64,000 nt of DNA from CAWGJC01 sp965276665 (GCA_965276665.1 OZ255620.1:3286001-3350000); one strand, 5' to 3'. Counted from the first letter of the stretch, positions 42,613 to 50,322 are shown. The notes: a model not told the origin generated them from the letters alone. A program made the numbers and translations.

Positions 42613-43052
42613 AGAACCTCGCCGCTTGGTTCAAGCAGCCCACCACTATCAACGGCCTCGGCGTGCTTGCTGGCGTCATCGCCGGCATAGTCGTGCAGCT
42701 TATGGCGCACCAGACTAGCTACTCGTTGGCAGCCGGAGCAGCCGTCGCCGGAATTCTCCATCTCGTGCTGCCGGATTCCACGGCAGGAACCGCTGCGTCG
42801 AAGCTGACGACCGACGCGCTCGAACTTGTGCAGTCGCTTGTGCATGGCGGCGCTGGTGGGATGACGATGGCACCTGAAGTGCTCATGGATATTCTTGCCG
42901 TGCTTCAAGCATTCGAACCCACGGCAACCCCGGTGGCAGTCACGAACGGAAAGGCTGCTCTAGCACGACTTGCGTTGCGTCCAAGCAATTTCAAAGGTCC
43001 AGTTGAGACGAAGCCTTCGTCCGTGATCGTGCCGGAAGGAGTTCAGGTATGA
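42609..43052 (+). CDS. Holin-like membrane protein
   Basis: A 147-residue protein from ATG 42609 with an N-terminal KQPTTINGLGVLAGVIAG and two membrane segments (VLAGVIAGIVVQLM and AAGAAVAGILHLVLP). A soluble helical region (DALELVQSLVHGG, PEVLMDILAVLQAF) and a basic tail follow. Coupled to the endolysin by a 4-nt overlap, it is the best holin candidate here. The family is not one I can name. Confidence 0.65.
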   Translation: MKNLAAWFKQPTTINGLGVLAGVIAGIVVQLMAHQTSYSLAAGAAVAGILHLVLPDSTAGTAASKLTTDALELVQSLVHGGAGGMTMAPEVLMDILAVLQAFEPTATPVAVTNGKAALARLALRPSNFKGPVETKPSSVIVPEGVQV

Positions 43053-43213
43053 TCCTCCTTCTGGTCGTCCTAATCCTTCTGTTTGGCGTGGGAGGCGGCT
43101 ACGGCGGCTACCGCGCCGGGTTCTACCACACCCCATACGGCATGGGCGGCGGGATCATCTGGATCATCGTCGTCATCGTCGTGCTTTGGCTGGTGGTCGG
43201 TGGACGCTTCTGA
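43049..43213 (+). CDS. DUF3309-like small membrane protein
   Basis: A 54-residue protein starting at an ATG that overlaps the preceding TGA. Two hydrophobic stretches (ILLLVVLILLFGVGG and IIWIIVVIVVLWLVV) flank a Gly/Tyr-rich loop (YGGYRAGFYHTPYG), like small DUF3309 proteins. It may be a second holin component or antiholin. Confidence 0.6.
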   Translation: MILLLVVLILLFGVGGGYGGYRAGFYHTPYGMGGGIIWIIVVIVVLWLVVGGRF

Positions 43214-43376
43214 CGAGGCGCCGTTCGTCTATCGGCCGGTGTGTCTGCTCGGCGGGCTTTACGTCGTGCTGTGGCGGATGGGCGATCGCTGGGTGCAGGT
43301 CTCAAGCCCTGGCACACGCGCGGAAACGATTCGGTATCTGGAAAAGCTCAGCCAGGAGTTGAACCAGGCTTGGTGA
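43200..43376 (+). CDS. Small hypothetical protein
   Basis: A 58-residue protein starting with GTG inside the end of the previous gene. It contains FVYRPVCLLGGLYVVLWRMGDRWVQV and a helical tail (AETIRYLEKLSQELNQAW). One short hydrophobic stretch is present but interrupted by charged residues. Function unknown; the tight overlap argues that it is real. Confidence 0.5.
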   Translation: MDASDEAPFVYRPVCLLGGLYVVLWRMGDRWVQVSSPGTRAETIRYLEKLSQELNQAW

Positions 43377-43421
43377 CGCAAACCTTTTAGCTTCCACTCT
43401 CCCCAACTCAAGGAAAATCCG

Positions 43422-43901
43422 ATGCATATCTCACGTCGCGCCATGCTGCGCGGTGCGTCTCTGCTTGTGCCTGTTGTTGCTCTCGCCGGCTGCGCAACCG
43501 CGCAGGAAGCGGCGACCGTCACGGCCGACATCGCCAACGAGGTGCAGGCGATCGGGACGCAGGTCGCGGCTGTCCTGTCGGCGGCCGGACTCGCATCGGC
43601 TGGCGCGATCGCCACCGACATTTCCACGCTTGCCAGCGCTGCAAGCTCCGTGGTCGCCGGCCTTGCCGTCACCGCCGCGCAGCCTTTCGTGACGCAGGTC
43701 GTCACCGCCTACAACCAGCTCGTCAAGGACATCGGCACCGTCACCCTGCCGAGCGTGGCGACCATCCTCTCCGCCGCGCAGACGCTGCTGCCGGAGATCG
43801 AGACGGCGGTCGGGCTGGTGGTGGCGCTGACGGCGCCGAGGTCGGGCATGCGCACCATGTCGCGCGCGCAGGCGCGGACGGCTCTCGGCCTCGGCGCATG
43901 A
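43422..43901 (+). CDS. Lipoprotein with Tat-like signal
   Basis: A 159-residue protein. The N-terminus has SRRAML, a hydrophobic stretch and the lipobox VALAGC with Cys near residue 25, so it should be lipidated and anchored in a membrane. The mature part is Ala/Thr/Val-rich and helical (EVQAIGTQVAAVLSAAGLASAG). As an outer-membrane lipoprotein beside lysis genes it could be an o-spanin partner, though it is longer than usual, or a moron. Its stop overlaps the peptidase ATG. Confidence 0.75.
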   Translation: MHISRRAMLRGASLLVPVVALAGCATAQEAATVTADIANEVQAIGTQVAAVLSAAGLASAGAIATDISTLASAASSVVAGLAVTAAQPFVTQVVTAYNQLVKDIGTVTLPSVATILSAAQTLLPEIETAVGLVVALTAPRSGMRTMSRAQARTALGLGA

Positions 43902-44671
43902 GAACCCGCAAGATCGCCCGGTACGGCTGGCGTCCCGATCTCCCAGACGCTCGCGACTACCTGCTCGACGCGCCGCCGTCCGGTCCGCTGCCCGCGTCCG
44001 TCGATCTGCGGAACAAGTGCCCGCCCGTCTACGATCAAGGTCAAACGGGTTCTTGCTGTGGTAACTCGGCAGCGGGCGCCGTGCAGTTCGAACGCATGAA
44101 GCAGGGCCTTGCGCCCGATTTCGTGCCGTCGCGCCTGTTCCTGTACTGGAACGCACGCGCCGCGGAGGATGACACCGATCAGGATGGCGGCGCGCAAATC
44201 CGTGATGTCATCAAGGGAGCCGCCACGTTCGGCGCCCCATCCGAGTCCGACTGGCCGTTCGATCCTGACAAGGTGACGGTCAAGCCGGACGAGGCGGCAT
44301 TCACTGACGGCAAGTTCGACCTCGCGCTGAAATACCAGCGGCTGATCCCGGGTGCGGGACGGCTCAAGGCGTGCCTCGCCGCCGGCTCGCCGTTCGTCTT
44401 CGGGTTCAGCGTCTACGACAGCTTCGAAAGCGACGAGGTAGCGAAGACCGGCGTGGTTCCGATGCCGGGGGCGGATGAGGAGCTGCAAGGCGGTCACGCC
44501 GTCATGGCCGTGGGCTACGACGATCCGTCGAAGCGCTTTCTGGTCCGCAATTCCTGGGGCGCGGGCTGGGGCATGGCCGGGTATTTCACCCTGCCATACG
44601 CCTACCTGCTGAACTCCAATCTCGCGTCCGATTTCTGGACGATCTCGCTCGTCGGGGGAGTGCAATCATGA
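43898..44671 (+). CDS. Papain-type C1 cysteine peptidase
   Basis: A 257-residue peptidase of the C1A fold. The Gln of the oxyanion hole and catalytic Cys53 lie in YDQGQTGSCCGNSAAG, where the family usually has GSCWAF; the residue after the catalytic Cys is Cys instead of Trp. His200 lies in GGHAVMAVGYDD and Asn218 in VRNSWGAGWG, so the triad is complete. No signal peptide. Papain-like enzymes are rare in phages; it may process tail or host surface proteins or act inside the lysogen. It overlaps its neighbours by 4 nt on both sides. Confidence 0.9.
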   Translation: MRTRKIARYGWRPDLPDARDYLLDAPPSGPLPASVDLRNKCPPVYDQGQTGSCCGNSAAGAVQFERMKQGLAPDFVPSRLFLYWNARAAEDDTDQDGGAQIRDVIKGAATFGAPSESDWPFDPDKVTVKPDEAAFTDGKFDLALKYQRLIPGAGRLKACLAAGSPFVFGFSVYDSFESDEVAKTGVVPMPGADEELQGGHAVMAVGYDDPSKRFLVRNSWGAGWGMAGYFTLPYAYLLNSNLASDFWTISLVGGVQS

Positions 44672-46098
44672 CCGCATCCGCCAACAACACGACCATCAGT
44701 CCAGCCTTGTTGACCGATGCGACCGGCGCGGAGTGGAGCATCACACCCCCGAATGGCGCGACGGGAGACCAGGTCTGCCGCAACGGCGTCGTGGACACGC
44801 GCACGCTCAACGTGAAGCAGATGCTCTACAGCAATGGCGTGATCTATCACGAGAACATGTCGAGCATGTTCTACGCCTACATCAATGGCGGTTGGGTGCA
44901 GGCGGCCGGCGATCCGCGTGTCGAAAGCCCGAGCGGAACCACGATCACGGCTCCGGGCCTGTCGCTTACCGATGCCTCGCTTGAACAGTGGACGCTCGTT
45001 TCTGGCGGCAACGGCTACCAGATTGCCGTGAACGGTGCGGTTCTGACCGAAACCGCGCAGGTGAAGCTGCTGCTGTTCTTCAACGGGCTCGTCTATCAGG
45101 AGAACTCGGCCGGCTATTGGTGGTCGAAAGGCAAGAGCAGCGATAGCTGGACGACGGCAAGCGATCCTCGGGTTGCGCCGACGCCGACACCGACGCCGAC
45201 GCCGACACCCACTCCGACACCGACGCCGACACCCACGCCGGACCCTCTGCCGACACCGCTACCGACACCACTCCCTGACGGTCCGACGCCGCCCGCGCAA
45301 GCAATCGCCGCCGGCTACAAGACATGCGTGTTTGGCGCTTCGGGGTTCACCAGCAACAGCGTGTCGCCGGACAATACCGGCACGCACGATTGGTATCCGT
45401 TTAACGGATTCGACGGCACCAGCGAGCCAAAGCCAAGCCAGTGGACGGTCAATTCAGACGGCTCGCTGACCTTCCTTACCGAAGCCAGCTATAACGGTCT
45501 TGTCACCGTCAATTCCCACACCCCGGCAGTGTCCAAGCCGAGCGCGCACGCAACCAATCAAGGACAAGGGCTCGCGTTCCAATACGGGTATTTCGAGGCA
45601 ACCCTGAAATTCGATCCGACGCTGCTCGGCAAAAATCCCGGATGGCCGTCCTTCTGGGGCGCGATGGTGAACGGCTTTACCTCCGCGCCTTACATGGAGC
45701 TCGACATTATCGAAGCCTATGCCAATTCAAGCTGGCCAGGCGTCGGCAAGGCGAACCTGATCTCGACCGTTCACCAGTGGCTCGACGGGAGCGGCGACCA
45801 GTTCAACAATTCCAACAACACGGTGCCGAACCAGGCGAGCATCGATCTCACGCAACCGCACAAATACGGCTGCCTGTGGACCCCGACCGCGATCACTTTC
45901 TACATCGATGACAAGGAGACGTTGACCGTGCCGACCACGGCCGCCGTCGCGACGCAGATCGCCAGCAACAGCGGCAAGTCCAGCTCAACCGGAAACAATA
46001 CGTTCACCGTCGCCAATAGCGGAGGTGCGATCTATCTTCAGCTTGGGACCGGGGTGAATTTCCCGGTGACGTTCTCGAACGTGCACGTGTTCCAGTAA
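44668..46098 (+). CDS. GH16 glycanase with duplicated binding module and Pro-Thr linker
   Basis: A 476-residue protein. Residues 1-85 and about 92-168 are two copies of a WY-rich module ending in DPRV. A (Pro-Thr)n linker spans about 171-210. From about 212 is a GH16 catalytic domain: AFQYGYFEATLKF, ELDIIE near 344-349, and HKYGCLWTPTAITFYIDD. The module plus GH16 arrangement matches the C-terminal part of the fibre encoded at 32522-36229, so the two are paralogues. Without an attachment domain it may be a soluble depolymerase released on lysis. Confidence 0.88.
   Translation: MTASANNTTISPALLTDATGAEWSITPPNGATGDQVCRNGVVDTRTLNVKQMLYSNGVIYHENMSSMFYAYINGGWVQAAGDPRVESPSGTTITAPGLSLTDASLEQWTLVSGGNGYQIAVNGAVLTETAQVKLLLFFNGLVYQENSAGYWWSKGKSSDSWTTASDPRVAPTPTPTPTPTPTPTPTPTPTPDPLPTPLPTPLPDGPTPPAQAIAAGYKTCVFGASGFTSNSVSPDNTGTHDWYPFNGFDGTSEPKPSQWTVNSDGSLTFLTEASYNGLVTVNSHTPAVSKPSAHATNQGQGLAFQYGYFEATLKFDPTLLGKNPGWPSFWGAMVNGFTSAPYMELDIIEAYANSSWPGVGKANLISTVHQWLDGSGDQFNNSNNTVPNQASIDLTQPHKYGCLWTPTAITFYIDDKETLTVPTTAAVATQIASNSGKSSSTGNNTFTVANSGGAIYLQLGTGVNFPVTFSNVHVFQ
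45178..45240 (+). repeat. Hexanucleotide repeat encoding Pro-Thr linker
   Basis: About ten tandem copies of ACxCCG encode alternating Thr-Pro between the binding modules and the GH16 domain. Such runs are prone to slippage, so linker length may vary between strains. Confidence 0.85.
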
Positions 46099-46146
46099 CG
46101 CTGCCCAACACTCTGCGGCGCATTCCGCGCCCAGCACGGAGGACGC

Positions 46147-46527
46147 ATGGAACGCCTCCACCCCGACGATCGCGCCCTTATTGAAGCGCTCGCGATCTCA
46201 CTCGACATCATCAACAGGAGACTCGACATCATGTCACAGACCACCACCAATTCGGCGCAGGCGCTGACCGACTTGCAGAACTCCGTCGCCAATCTCACGA
46301 CCGTGGACCAGAGCGCGGTGACGCTGCTCGGGCAGCTCTCCACGCTGATCTCCCAGGCCGGACAGGCGCAGGCGTCCGGCGTCGATCCGAACGCCGTCGA
46401 GACGCTGGCGCAGTCCGTCGCCGCCCAGGCGTCGTCCCTCGGGGCGGCAGTGACCGCGAATACCCCCGCCGCCTCGACCGGCGGTGGCGCGGCCGGCTCG
46501 ACCGTGAGCGGTGGCGCTACCAGCTAG
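46147..46527 (+). CDS. Small coiled-coil protein
   Basis: A 126-residue protein with a strong GGAGG site. It begins with a helix (DRALIEALAISLDIINRRLDIM), then heptad-like Leu/Val spacing (ALTDLQNSVANLTTVDQSAV), and ends in a Gly/Ala/Thr/Ser tail. Related small proteins occur near phage ends with unknown role. It is the last gene before a terminator. Confidence 0.7.
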   Translation: MERLHPDDRALIEALAISLDIINRRLDIMSQTTTNSAQALTDLQNSVANLTTVDQSAVTLLGQLSTLISQAGQAQASGVDPNAVETLAQSVAAQASSLGAAVTANTPAASTGGGAAGSTVSGGATS

Positions 46528-46553
46528 ACCTTCGCTTCACGGCTGACACGAAA

Positions 46554-46587
46554 GGGGCGTCTCTCCGAAAGGGGAGGCGCCCTTTTT
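46554..46587 (+). terminator. Rho-independent terminator of the late operon
   Basis: A GC-rich stem (46555-46566 with 46571-46582, mostly paired) and a GAAA-type loop are followed by five T residues. It closes the long rightward structural operon. Confidence 0.85.
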
Positions 46588-46642
46588 GCGTTTCAGCCTT
46601 AATATCAATCAGCCTCGCCCATCGTGGCGGTGAGTGTCAGCG

Positions 46643-46694
46643 GCCGGCAGCAACCTTTGATCTAGGGAGACGTCCCTTACCCAAGGTTGCCGGC
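46643..46694 (+). ncRNA. Candidate structured RNA element
   Basis: GCAACCTT (46650-46657) pairs with AAGGTTGC (46683-46690), extended by GC pairs beyond a small bulge. Inside the loop AGGGA (46664-46668) pairs with TCCCT (46673-46677). The nested stems lie 34 nt before the gene at 46728 and could be a leader structure or small RNA. No known family recognised. Confidence 0.35.
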
Positions 46695-46727
46695 GGTCGT
46701 AGTGAGAGAAAGGTATCCTACCCCTTC

Positions 46728-47021
46728 ATGCCAGTTTTTGCGATCATCGCGCCGACCGGCGATCCCAAACTTAGTGCGGCAATAGATCGCGAGTTCGGCT
46801 CAGATAAGCCGGGGAGAAGTTTCTTTCGCATCGCCGATGGGCAGTTTTTGGTGTTCGAACCAGAAGGAACATCTACCAGCGTTGCCGGCCTACTTGGGGT
46901 GCCTGACGGAACCGTTGGGCGAGCAATTGTCCTGCCGGTTTCCAACTACACTGGATGGCACAACAGAGACATGTGGGAATGGCTGACAGCCAGGTTAGGG
47001 ACGCCGGCCCGTAATGGTTGA
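46728..47021 (+). CDS. Hypothetical protein
   Basis: A 97-residue soluble alpha/beta protein: VFAIIAPTGDPKLSAAIDREFG, then FRIADGQFLVFEPEGTSTSVAGLLG, and a C-terminal HNRDMWEWLTARLG. It seems complete and folded but belongs to no family I know. It overlaps the next gene by 8 nt. Possibly cargo expressed from the prophage end. Confidence 0.65.
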   Translation: MPVFAIIAPTGDPKLSAAIDREFGSDKPGRSFFRIADGQFLVFEPEGTSTSVAGLLGVPDGTVGRAIVLPVSNYTGWHNRDMWEWLTARLGTPARNG

Positions 47022-47307
47022 TACTGGTTCGTACGATGACCGAGGAGCGGGACCTCCGCCGGAAAAGCCGGCAGGTGCACCTTCAAGTAGCGGTCCGCCT
47101 GACTTCGACTACCATTTTCTCTTGGTCAAAGTAACGGAACTCGGCACTAAGGTCGATCGCCTAATATCGGATGTAAGTGGCATCGACGAAAAGGTTGATG
47201 GCGTCCGAGATAGGATGAACTTTTTCAGGGGAGCATTTTGGGTTATCTGCGGCTTTCTAGCAGCCGCTATAATTGCGTTAGGCTGGTTTGTTAGTGGCAA
47301 AATCTAG
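47014..47307 (+). CDS. C-terminally anchored coiled-coil membrane protein
   Basis: A 97-residue protein. A disordered Pro/Gly N-terminus is followed by a coiled coil (VKVTELGTKVDRLISDVSGI, then DEKVDGVRDRM) and one C-terminal membrane helix (AFWVICGFLAAAIIALGWFV). This layout is that of XhlA-like haemolysin or holin accessory proteins, but similar small proteins also occur in host genomes. Confidence 0.65.
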   Translation: MVDTGSYDDRGAGPPPEKPAGAPSSSGPPDFDYHFLLVKVTELGTKVDRLISDVSGIDEKVDGVRDRMNFFRGAFWVICGFLAAAIIALGWFVSGKI

Positions 47308-47318
47308 GTTACGTGGAG

Positions 47319-47576
47319 TTAGCATCCGAAGGTTCGTGAGCTCACCGGCGGAGCAGTGGCAGCATCTTCTGCATCGCTGAGCCATCCTGTCGGCAGGGCA
47401 TGTGCCTCATGGACGTGGGCCAAAGTCTCCAGCCACTCCGCCACAGCGTCAGGCACTGGATAGCGGCCGCTCGCCCATCGCCGCGTTCGTGTTTCATGTA
47501 CGCCGAGCCGATCGGCTAGCCCACGCTGCGTCCAACCAATTGCTTCCAGACATTCGCGGAGGCGGGTGGGGCTCAC
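47319..47576 (-). CDS. Helix-turn-helix DNA-binding protein
   Basis: An 85-residue protein from a GTG that overlaps the upstream stop. RECLEAIGWTQRGLADRLGV and HETRTRRWASGRYPVPDAVAEWL form a Xre-type helix-turn-helix. The C-terminal 25 residues are a flexible tail. Third gene of the leftward regulatory operon; probably a Cro-like or accessory repressor. Confidence 0.75.
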   Translation of the reverse strand: MSPTRLRECLEAIGWTQRGLADRLGVHETRTRRWASGRYPVPDAVAEWLETLAHVHEAHALPTGWLSDAEDAATAPPVSSRTFGC

Positions 47577-47740
47577 GGCCCCAGCACCTTCATCAGAGCG
47601 ACCGTCGCCGCCACGATGCTGCCTCCCGCCGTCATGGCGCTGATCACAAGGGCCAACGGAGCAAGCCGCGTTTCCTGCTGCTTCCGGGCGGCGTCCGCCT
47701 GAAGCTGATTGATGCGGGCGATCTGCTCTTGCACGTTCAT
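47573..47740 (-). CDS. Small membrane protein
   Basis: A 55-residue protein: a charged helix (MNVQEQIARINQLQADAARKQ) then one membrane segment (LALVISAMTAGGSIVAATVAL). It overlaps the genes on both sides by 4 nt, so it is certainly coupled. Similar short proteins occur in phage regulatory operons; role unknown, possibly superinfection exclusion. Confidence 0.65.
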   Translation of the reverse strand: MNVQEQIARINQLQADAARKQQETRLAPLALVISAMTAGGSIVAATVALMKVLGP

Positions 47741-48183
47741 ATCGACAGCAAGTCACCCAGCGATCGAGCGAAGGCGCGGCGAAGGCGCGATTGAAAGCCG
47801 CCTGACCCGTAGCGCGTCATATAACGAATCAACTCGCCCAGCTGCTCGTCGGTAAACGTGACCTCGTTGTTCCCGTTGCGCAGCTCGGCCAGCAACCGTC
47901 GATGAAGCGACTGGTGGCCGCCAGCATCCGTAGCACTGGTCAACTCCTCCACCTCGTTCGGCAACAGCGTAAACACGAACGGCTTTGCCGAACGCGGGAT
48001 TGAACCGAGTAGCGCGCGCATCTCCCCGCTGACGCGGATATCGCCCGCGACCATCCGTTGGATCGACCGCAAGATATTTTTCTCGTCGCGGTCGTCGCCT
48101 AGGTCTTTCATGTACCGCGCCAGGGCAGTCTGAGACAGGCTCAGGTCCTCAAGCACCCGTCGCAATTCGTTTGCTTCTTCCAT
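47737..48183 (-). CDS. Probable phage repressor
   Basis: A 148-residue protein from ATG 48183 after a GAGGGG site. An N-terminal helical region LRRVLEDLSLSQTALARYM, followed by IQRMVAGDIRVSGEMRALLG, resembles a lambda-type helix-turn-helix. The C-terminal half is helical (QSLHRRLLAELRNG, DEQLGELIRYMTRYG). As the main DNA-binding protein of the leftward operon with a palindrome upstream, it is the best candidate for the lysogeny repressor. Confidence 0.65.
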   Translation of the reverse strand: MEEANELRRVLEDLSLSQTALARYMKDLGDDRDEKNILRSIQRMVAGDIRVSGEMRALLGSIPRSAKPFVFTLLPNEVEELTSATDAGGHQSLHRRLLAELRNGNNEVTFTDEQLGELIRYMTRYGSGGFQSRLRRAFARSLGDLLSI

Positions 48184-48253
48184 CGTGGTCCCCTCGTGTC
48201 TAAAGTTGGGACCAGAAGGTAGGAGCTCGGTTTCCCGAACTCCCACCCTCCGG

Positions 48254-48331
48254 CTAGAGAAGGAAGCGGAACCGGATCATCAACCTGATCCGCTTCTTCT
48301 CCCACCAGATTTCCAGTTCGATGCAAGGCAT
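48254..48331 (-). CDS. 25-residue basic micro-protein
   Basis: A 25-codon frame (MPCIELEIWWEKKRIRLMI, basic end) with a good AGGA ribosome site before the ATG. It is the first possible gene after the leftward promoter. The sequence also forms a 7-bp hairpin at 48273-48292. It could be a leader peptide; evidence is the ribosome site and position. Confidence 0.4.
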   Translation of the reverse strand: MPCIELEIWWEKKRIRLMIRFRFLL

Positions 48332-48378
48332 CGCTGGTCCTCCGATGTGCCGCCGACCCCATTGCCGGCGACAAAGAG

Positions 48379-48431
48379 GTTGTATCTCAAGCGTCGTAAA
48401 AGGGCAATCCTCTTACGTCATAATGACGTAA
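48379..48431 (-). promoter_or_regulatory. Leftward promoter with 19-bp perfect palindrome
   Basis: On the minus strand a -35 TTGCCC (48402-48407) and -10 TACAAC (48379-48384) are 17 bp apart. Six bp upstream lies TTACGTCAT-A-ATGACGTAA (48413-48431), a perfect 9-bp-arm palindrome. It probably binds the repressor or an activator and may control both directions. The 335-nt gap 48184-48518 otherwise holds only the micro-protein frame. Confidence 0.6.
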
Positions 48432-48518
48432 AAAGATGATCCTTTCCGATGTTTTGCACGGAGCGACTAACTTCCGACTCGACTCCCGCCGCCCCTTCGG
48501 TGTTCTCTTTCTGTTCTC

Positions 48519-48809
48519 ATGGACACCGGCTTCTCACCTCCGCGATCCCGTCGTTTCCCGGCCCCCTGGACGGCCGAGCGAACGGAAGGCGGATACAGGA
48601 TCATCGATGCCAACGGCGTGACGGTCGCCTACGTCTACGCCGCGCCGAACGCGAGACACGCCGTGACTCCCGCTCCGCTCGAATGGGACGAGGCGCGGCG
48701 CATTGCGCGGGGGATTGCTCGGCTGCCCGGGTTGTTGGGACGGGAATCAGGGAGAACTGACGGCGATACAAACAAGGGAATGGGAAAAGAACACGATGAG
48801 GTAAAGTAG
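48519..48809 (+). CDS. Small conserved hypothetical protein, copy 1
   Basis: A 96-residue protein: MDTGFSPPRSRRFPAPW, GGYRIIDANGVTVAYVY and WDEARRIARGIARLPGLLG. It is a close relative of the product at 55165-55614, and the two genes also share about 40 bp upstream of the ATG. Proteins of this type are widespread as unknowns in alphaproteobacteria. It lies inside the prophage end, probably acquired from a host. Confidence 0.75.
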   Translation: MDTGFSPPRSRRFPAPWTAERTEGGYRIIDANGVTVAYVYAAPNARHAVTPAPLEWDEARRIARGIARLPGLLGRESGRTDGDTNKGMGKEHDEVK

Positions 48810-48933
48810 CCGAGTTTCTTGTGTCAGGTTCTGTGTCACGAGCGAGCGTACTTTCTTTCTTTGTTCGCCTTGATGTGCGCCGATTAACCTACTGAAATCG
48901 CAAAGTTCCGAGTGTCCGATGTATTTTTCAAAC

Positions 48934-48997
48934 GATTTGCTAAACCGTTATACGCTGTCAAGGCGTATCGTGGGTTCGAATCCCATCCCCTCCGCCA
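48934..48997 (+). other. attR: 3' fragment of tRNA-Ser(GCT)
   Basis: From the anticodon loop (TTTGCTAAACCG) through the long variable arm, T arm (GTGGGTTCGAATCCCA) and acceptor end with CCA, this is the 3' portion of a tRNA-Ser(GCT). No D arm or 5' acceptor strand lies upstream. This is what integration into a tRNA gene leaves at the distal end, so it marks the right border of the prophage. Confidence 0.75.
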
Positions 48998-49110
48998 ACT
49001 CGGAACAAAGCTGGGCACGCCTCCAGCCGCCGATTCTACGCCGCCTGCGGCGGCCAGCGTGCGCAGTAGGTTGCCCCGCGATCCCATGACCCTGACTTCG
49101 CCATCGGCGA

Positions 49111-49303
49111 CTACACCTCTTCAAGCCGGGCCGGATCGAGCAGGCGCTCCTCCAGATGCTGGGCGACCAGATCGTCCAGCCGTTCCATGGGTATCGACCG
49201 GCCTTTGCAGCCGGTATCGCCCTTTCGGGCCGCGATGGAACACGTGTAGTAGCGATATCGGCCTGATTTGCCGGTACGGATGGTCATGGCGCCCCCGCAG
49301 TCG
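49111..49303 (-). pseudogene. Fragment of a large serine recombinase
   Basis: Only the recombinase zinc-ribbon region remains: CGGAMTIRTGKSGRYRYYTC, then GCKGRSIPMERLDDLVAQHLEERLL. The gene is cut at about 49303 by the IS256 remnant and ends early. The catalytic serine domain is gone. The preceding 110 nt (48998-49110) show nothing recognisable. Confidence 0.75.
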
Positions 49304-50274
49304 GCGATCCTGCCGCGCTGGGCGCGGCGGACGCGCAGCCTGGATGCGCTGCTGCCCATCCTCTACACCTGGGCGGGGTCTCGACGGGCGACTTCCAGGA
49401 GGCGCTCGCCGCCCTCCTGGGCAAGGATGCCCCGAACCTGCCGCCCTCGGTGATCGCGCGGCTACGGGGCGAGTGGGAAGCGGACTACGCGCGCTGGCAG
49501 CGGCGCGACCTGTCGGGCCGCTGCTACGTCTACGTCTGGGCGGACAGGATTTACTTGCAGGCGCGCATGGAGCCGCAGGCCGAGTGCATGCTGGTGCTGA
49601 TCGGGGCGACGCCTGAAGGCAAGAAGGGGCTCGTGGGCTTCCAGGTGGGCGTGCGCGAGAGCGCGCAGAGCTGGCGAGAGCTGCTGATCTCCCTCAAGGC
49701 GCGCGGCCTCGCTCTCGCACCCGAGCTGGCGATCGGTGACGGGGGCACTCGGCTTCTGGAAAGCGCTGGACGCGATCTTCCCCACCACCCGGCACCAACG
49801 GTGTTGGGTGCACAAGACCTCGAACATCGTGAACAAGCTGCCCAAGTCCGTCCAGCCCGCCGCGAAGCAGGATCTGCACGAGGTCTGGCAGGCGCCGGAT
49901 CGCGCGACGGCGGAGGCATCGGTTGCGGTGTTCGCCGAGAAGTATGCGGCCAAGTACGAGAAGGCGGTCACCTGCCTGGTGAAGGACCGCGCCGCGCTGC
50001 TCAGCTTCTACGAATTCTCCGCCGAACACTGGGATCACCTGCGCATCGAACCCGATCGAAAGCGTGTTCGCCACCGGTGCGGCACCGCACCGTCCGGACC
50101 AAGGGCGCGCTGTCCCAAGACACTGCCCGGCTCATGGTGTTCAAGCTCGTCATGGCCGCCGAGAAAACCTGGCATCGATTGAAGGGTGAGAACCAGTTGC
50201 CCAAGGTCATCCAGGGCGTCACATTCCAAAACGGCGTCGAAGTCACCAACACGCCAAAGCAGCACGCCGCCTGA
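49304..50274 (+). pseudogene. IS256-family transposase remnant
   Basis: Recognisable pieces in order and in different frames: TRSLDALLPILYTW, YARWQRRDLSGRCYVYVWAD, YLQARMEPQAECMLVLIGAT, WRELLISLKARGLALAPELAIGDG, then GFWKALDAIFPTTRHQRCWVHK in a second frame, and TVRTKGALSQDTARLMVFKL in a third. The 5' third is missing and at least three frameshifts are needed to join the parts, so it is inactive. The end (TNTPKQHAA) is the usual C-terminus. Confidence 0.82.
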
Positions 50275-50322
50275 TCACCCCGTCACCCAAATTCCCGCAT
50301 AGCTCGGTCACGGTCGGTCTTA

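Noticed and set aside
45178..45240. CRISPR-like short repeats
   Set aside because: Contiguous hexamers with no spacers, in frame as a Pro-Thr linker.
48900..48997. A complete tRNA-Ser(GCT)
   Set aside because: The 5' acceptor strand and D arm are absent and the anticodon stem has a mismatch; only a 3' fragment is supported.
48912..49616. Plus-strand open frame across the tRNA fragment
   Set aside because: It reads through a tRNA remnant, an antisense recombinase fragment and IS256 debris, so it is not a gene.
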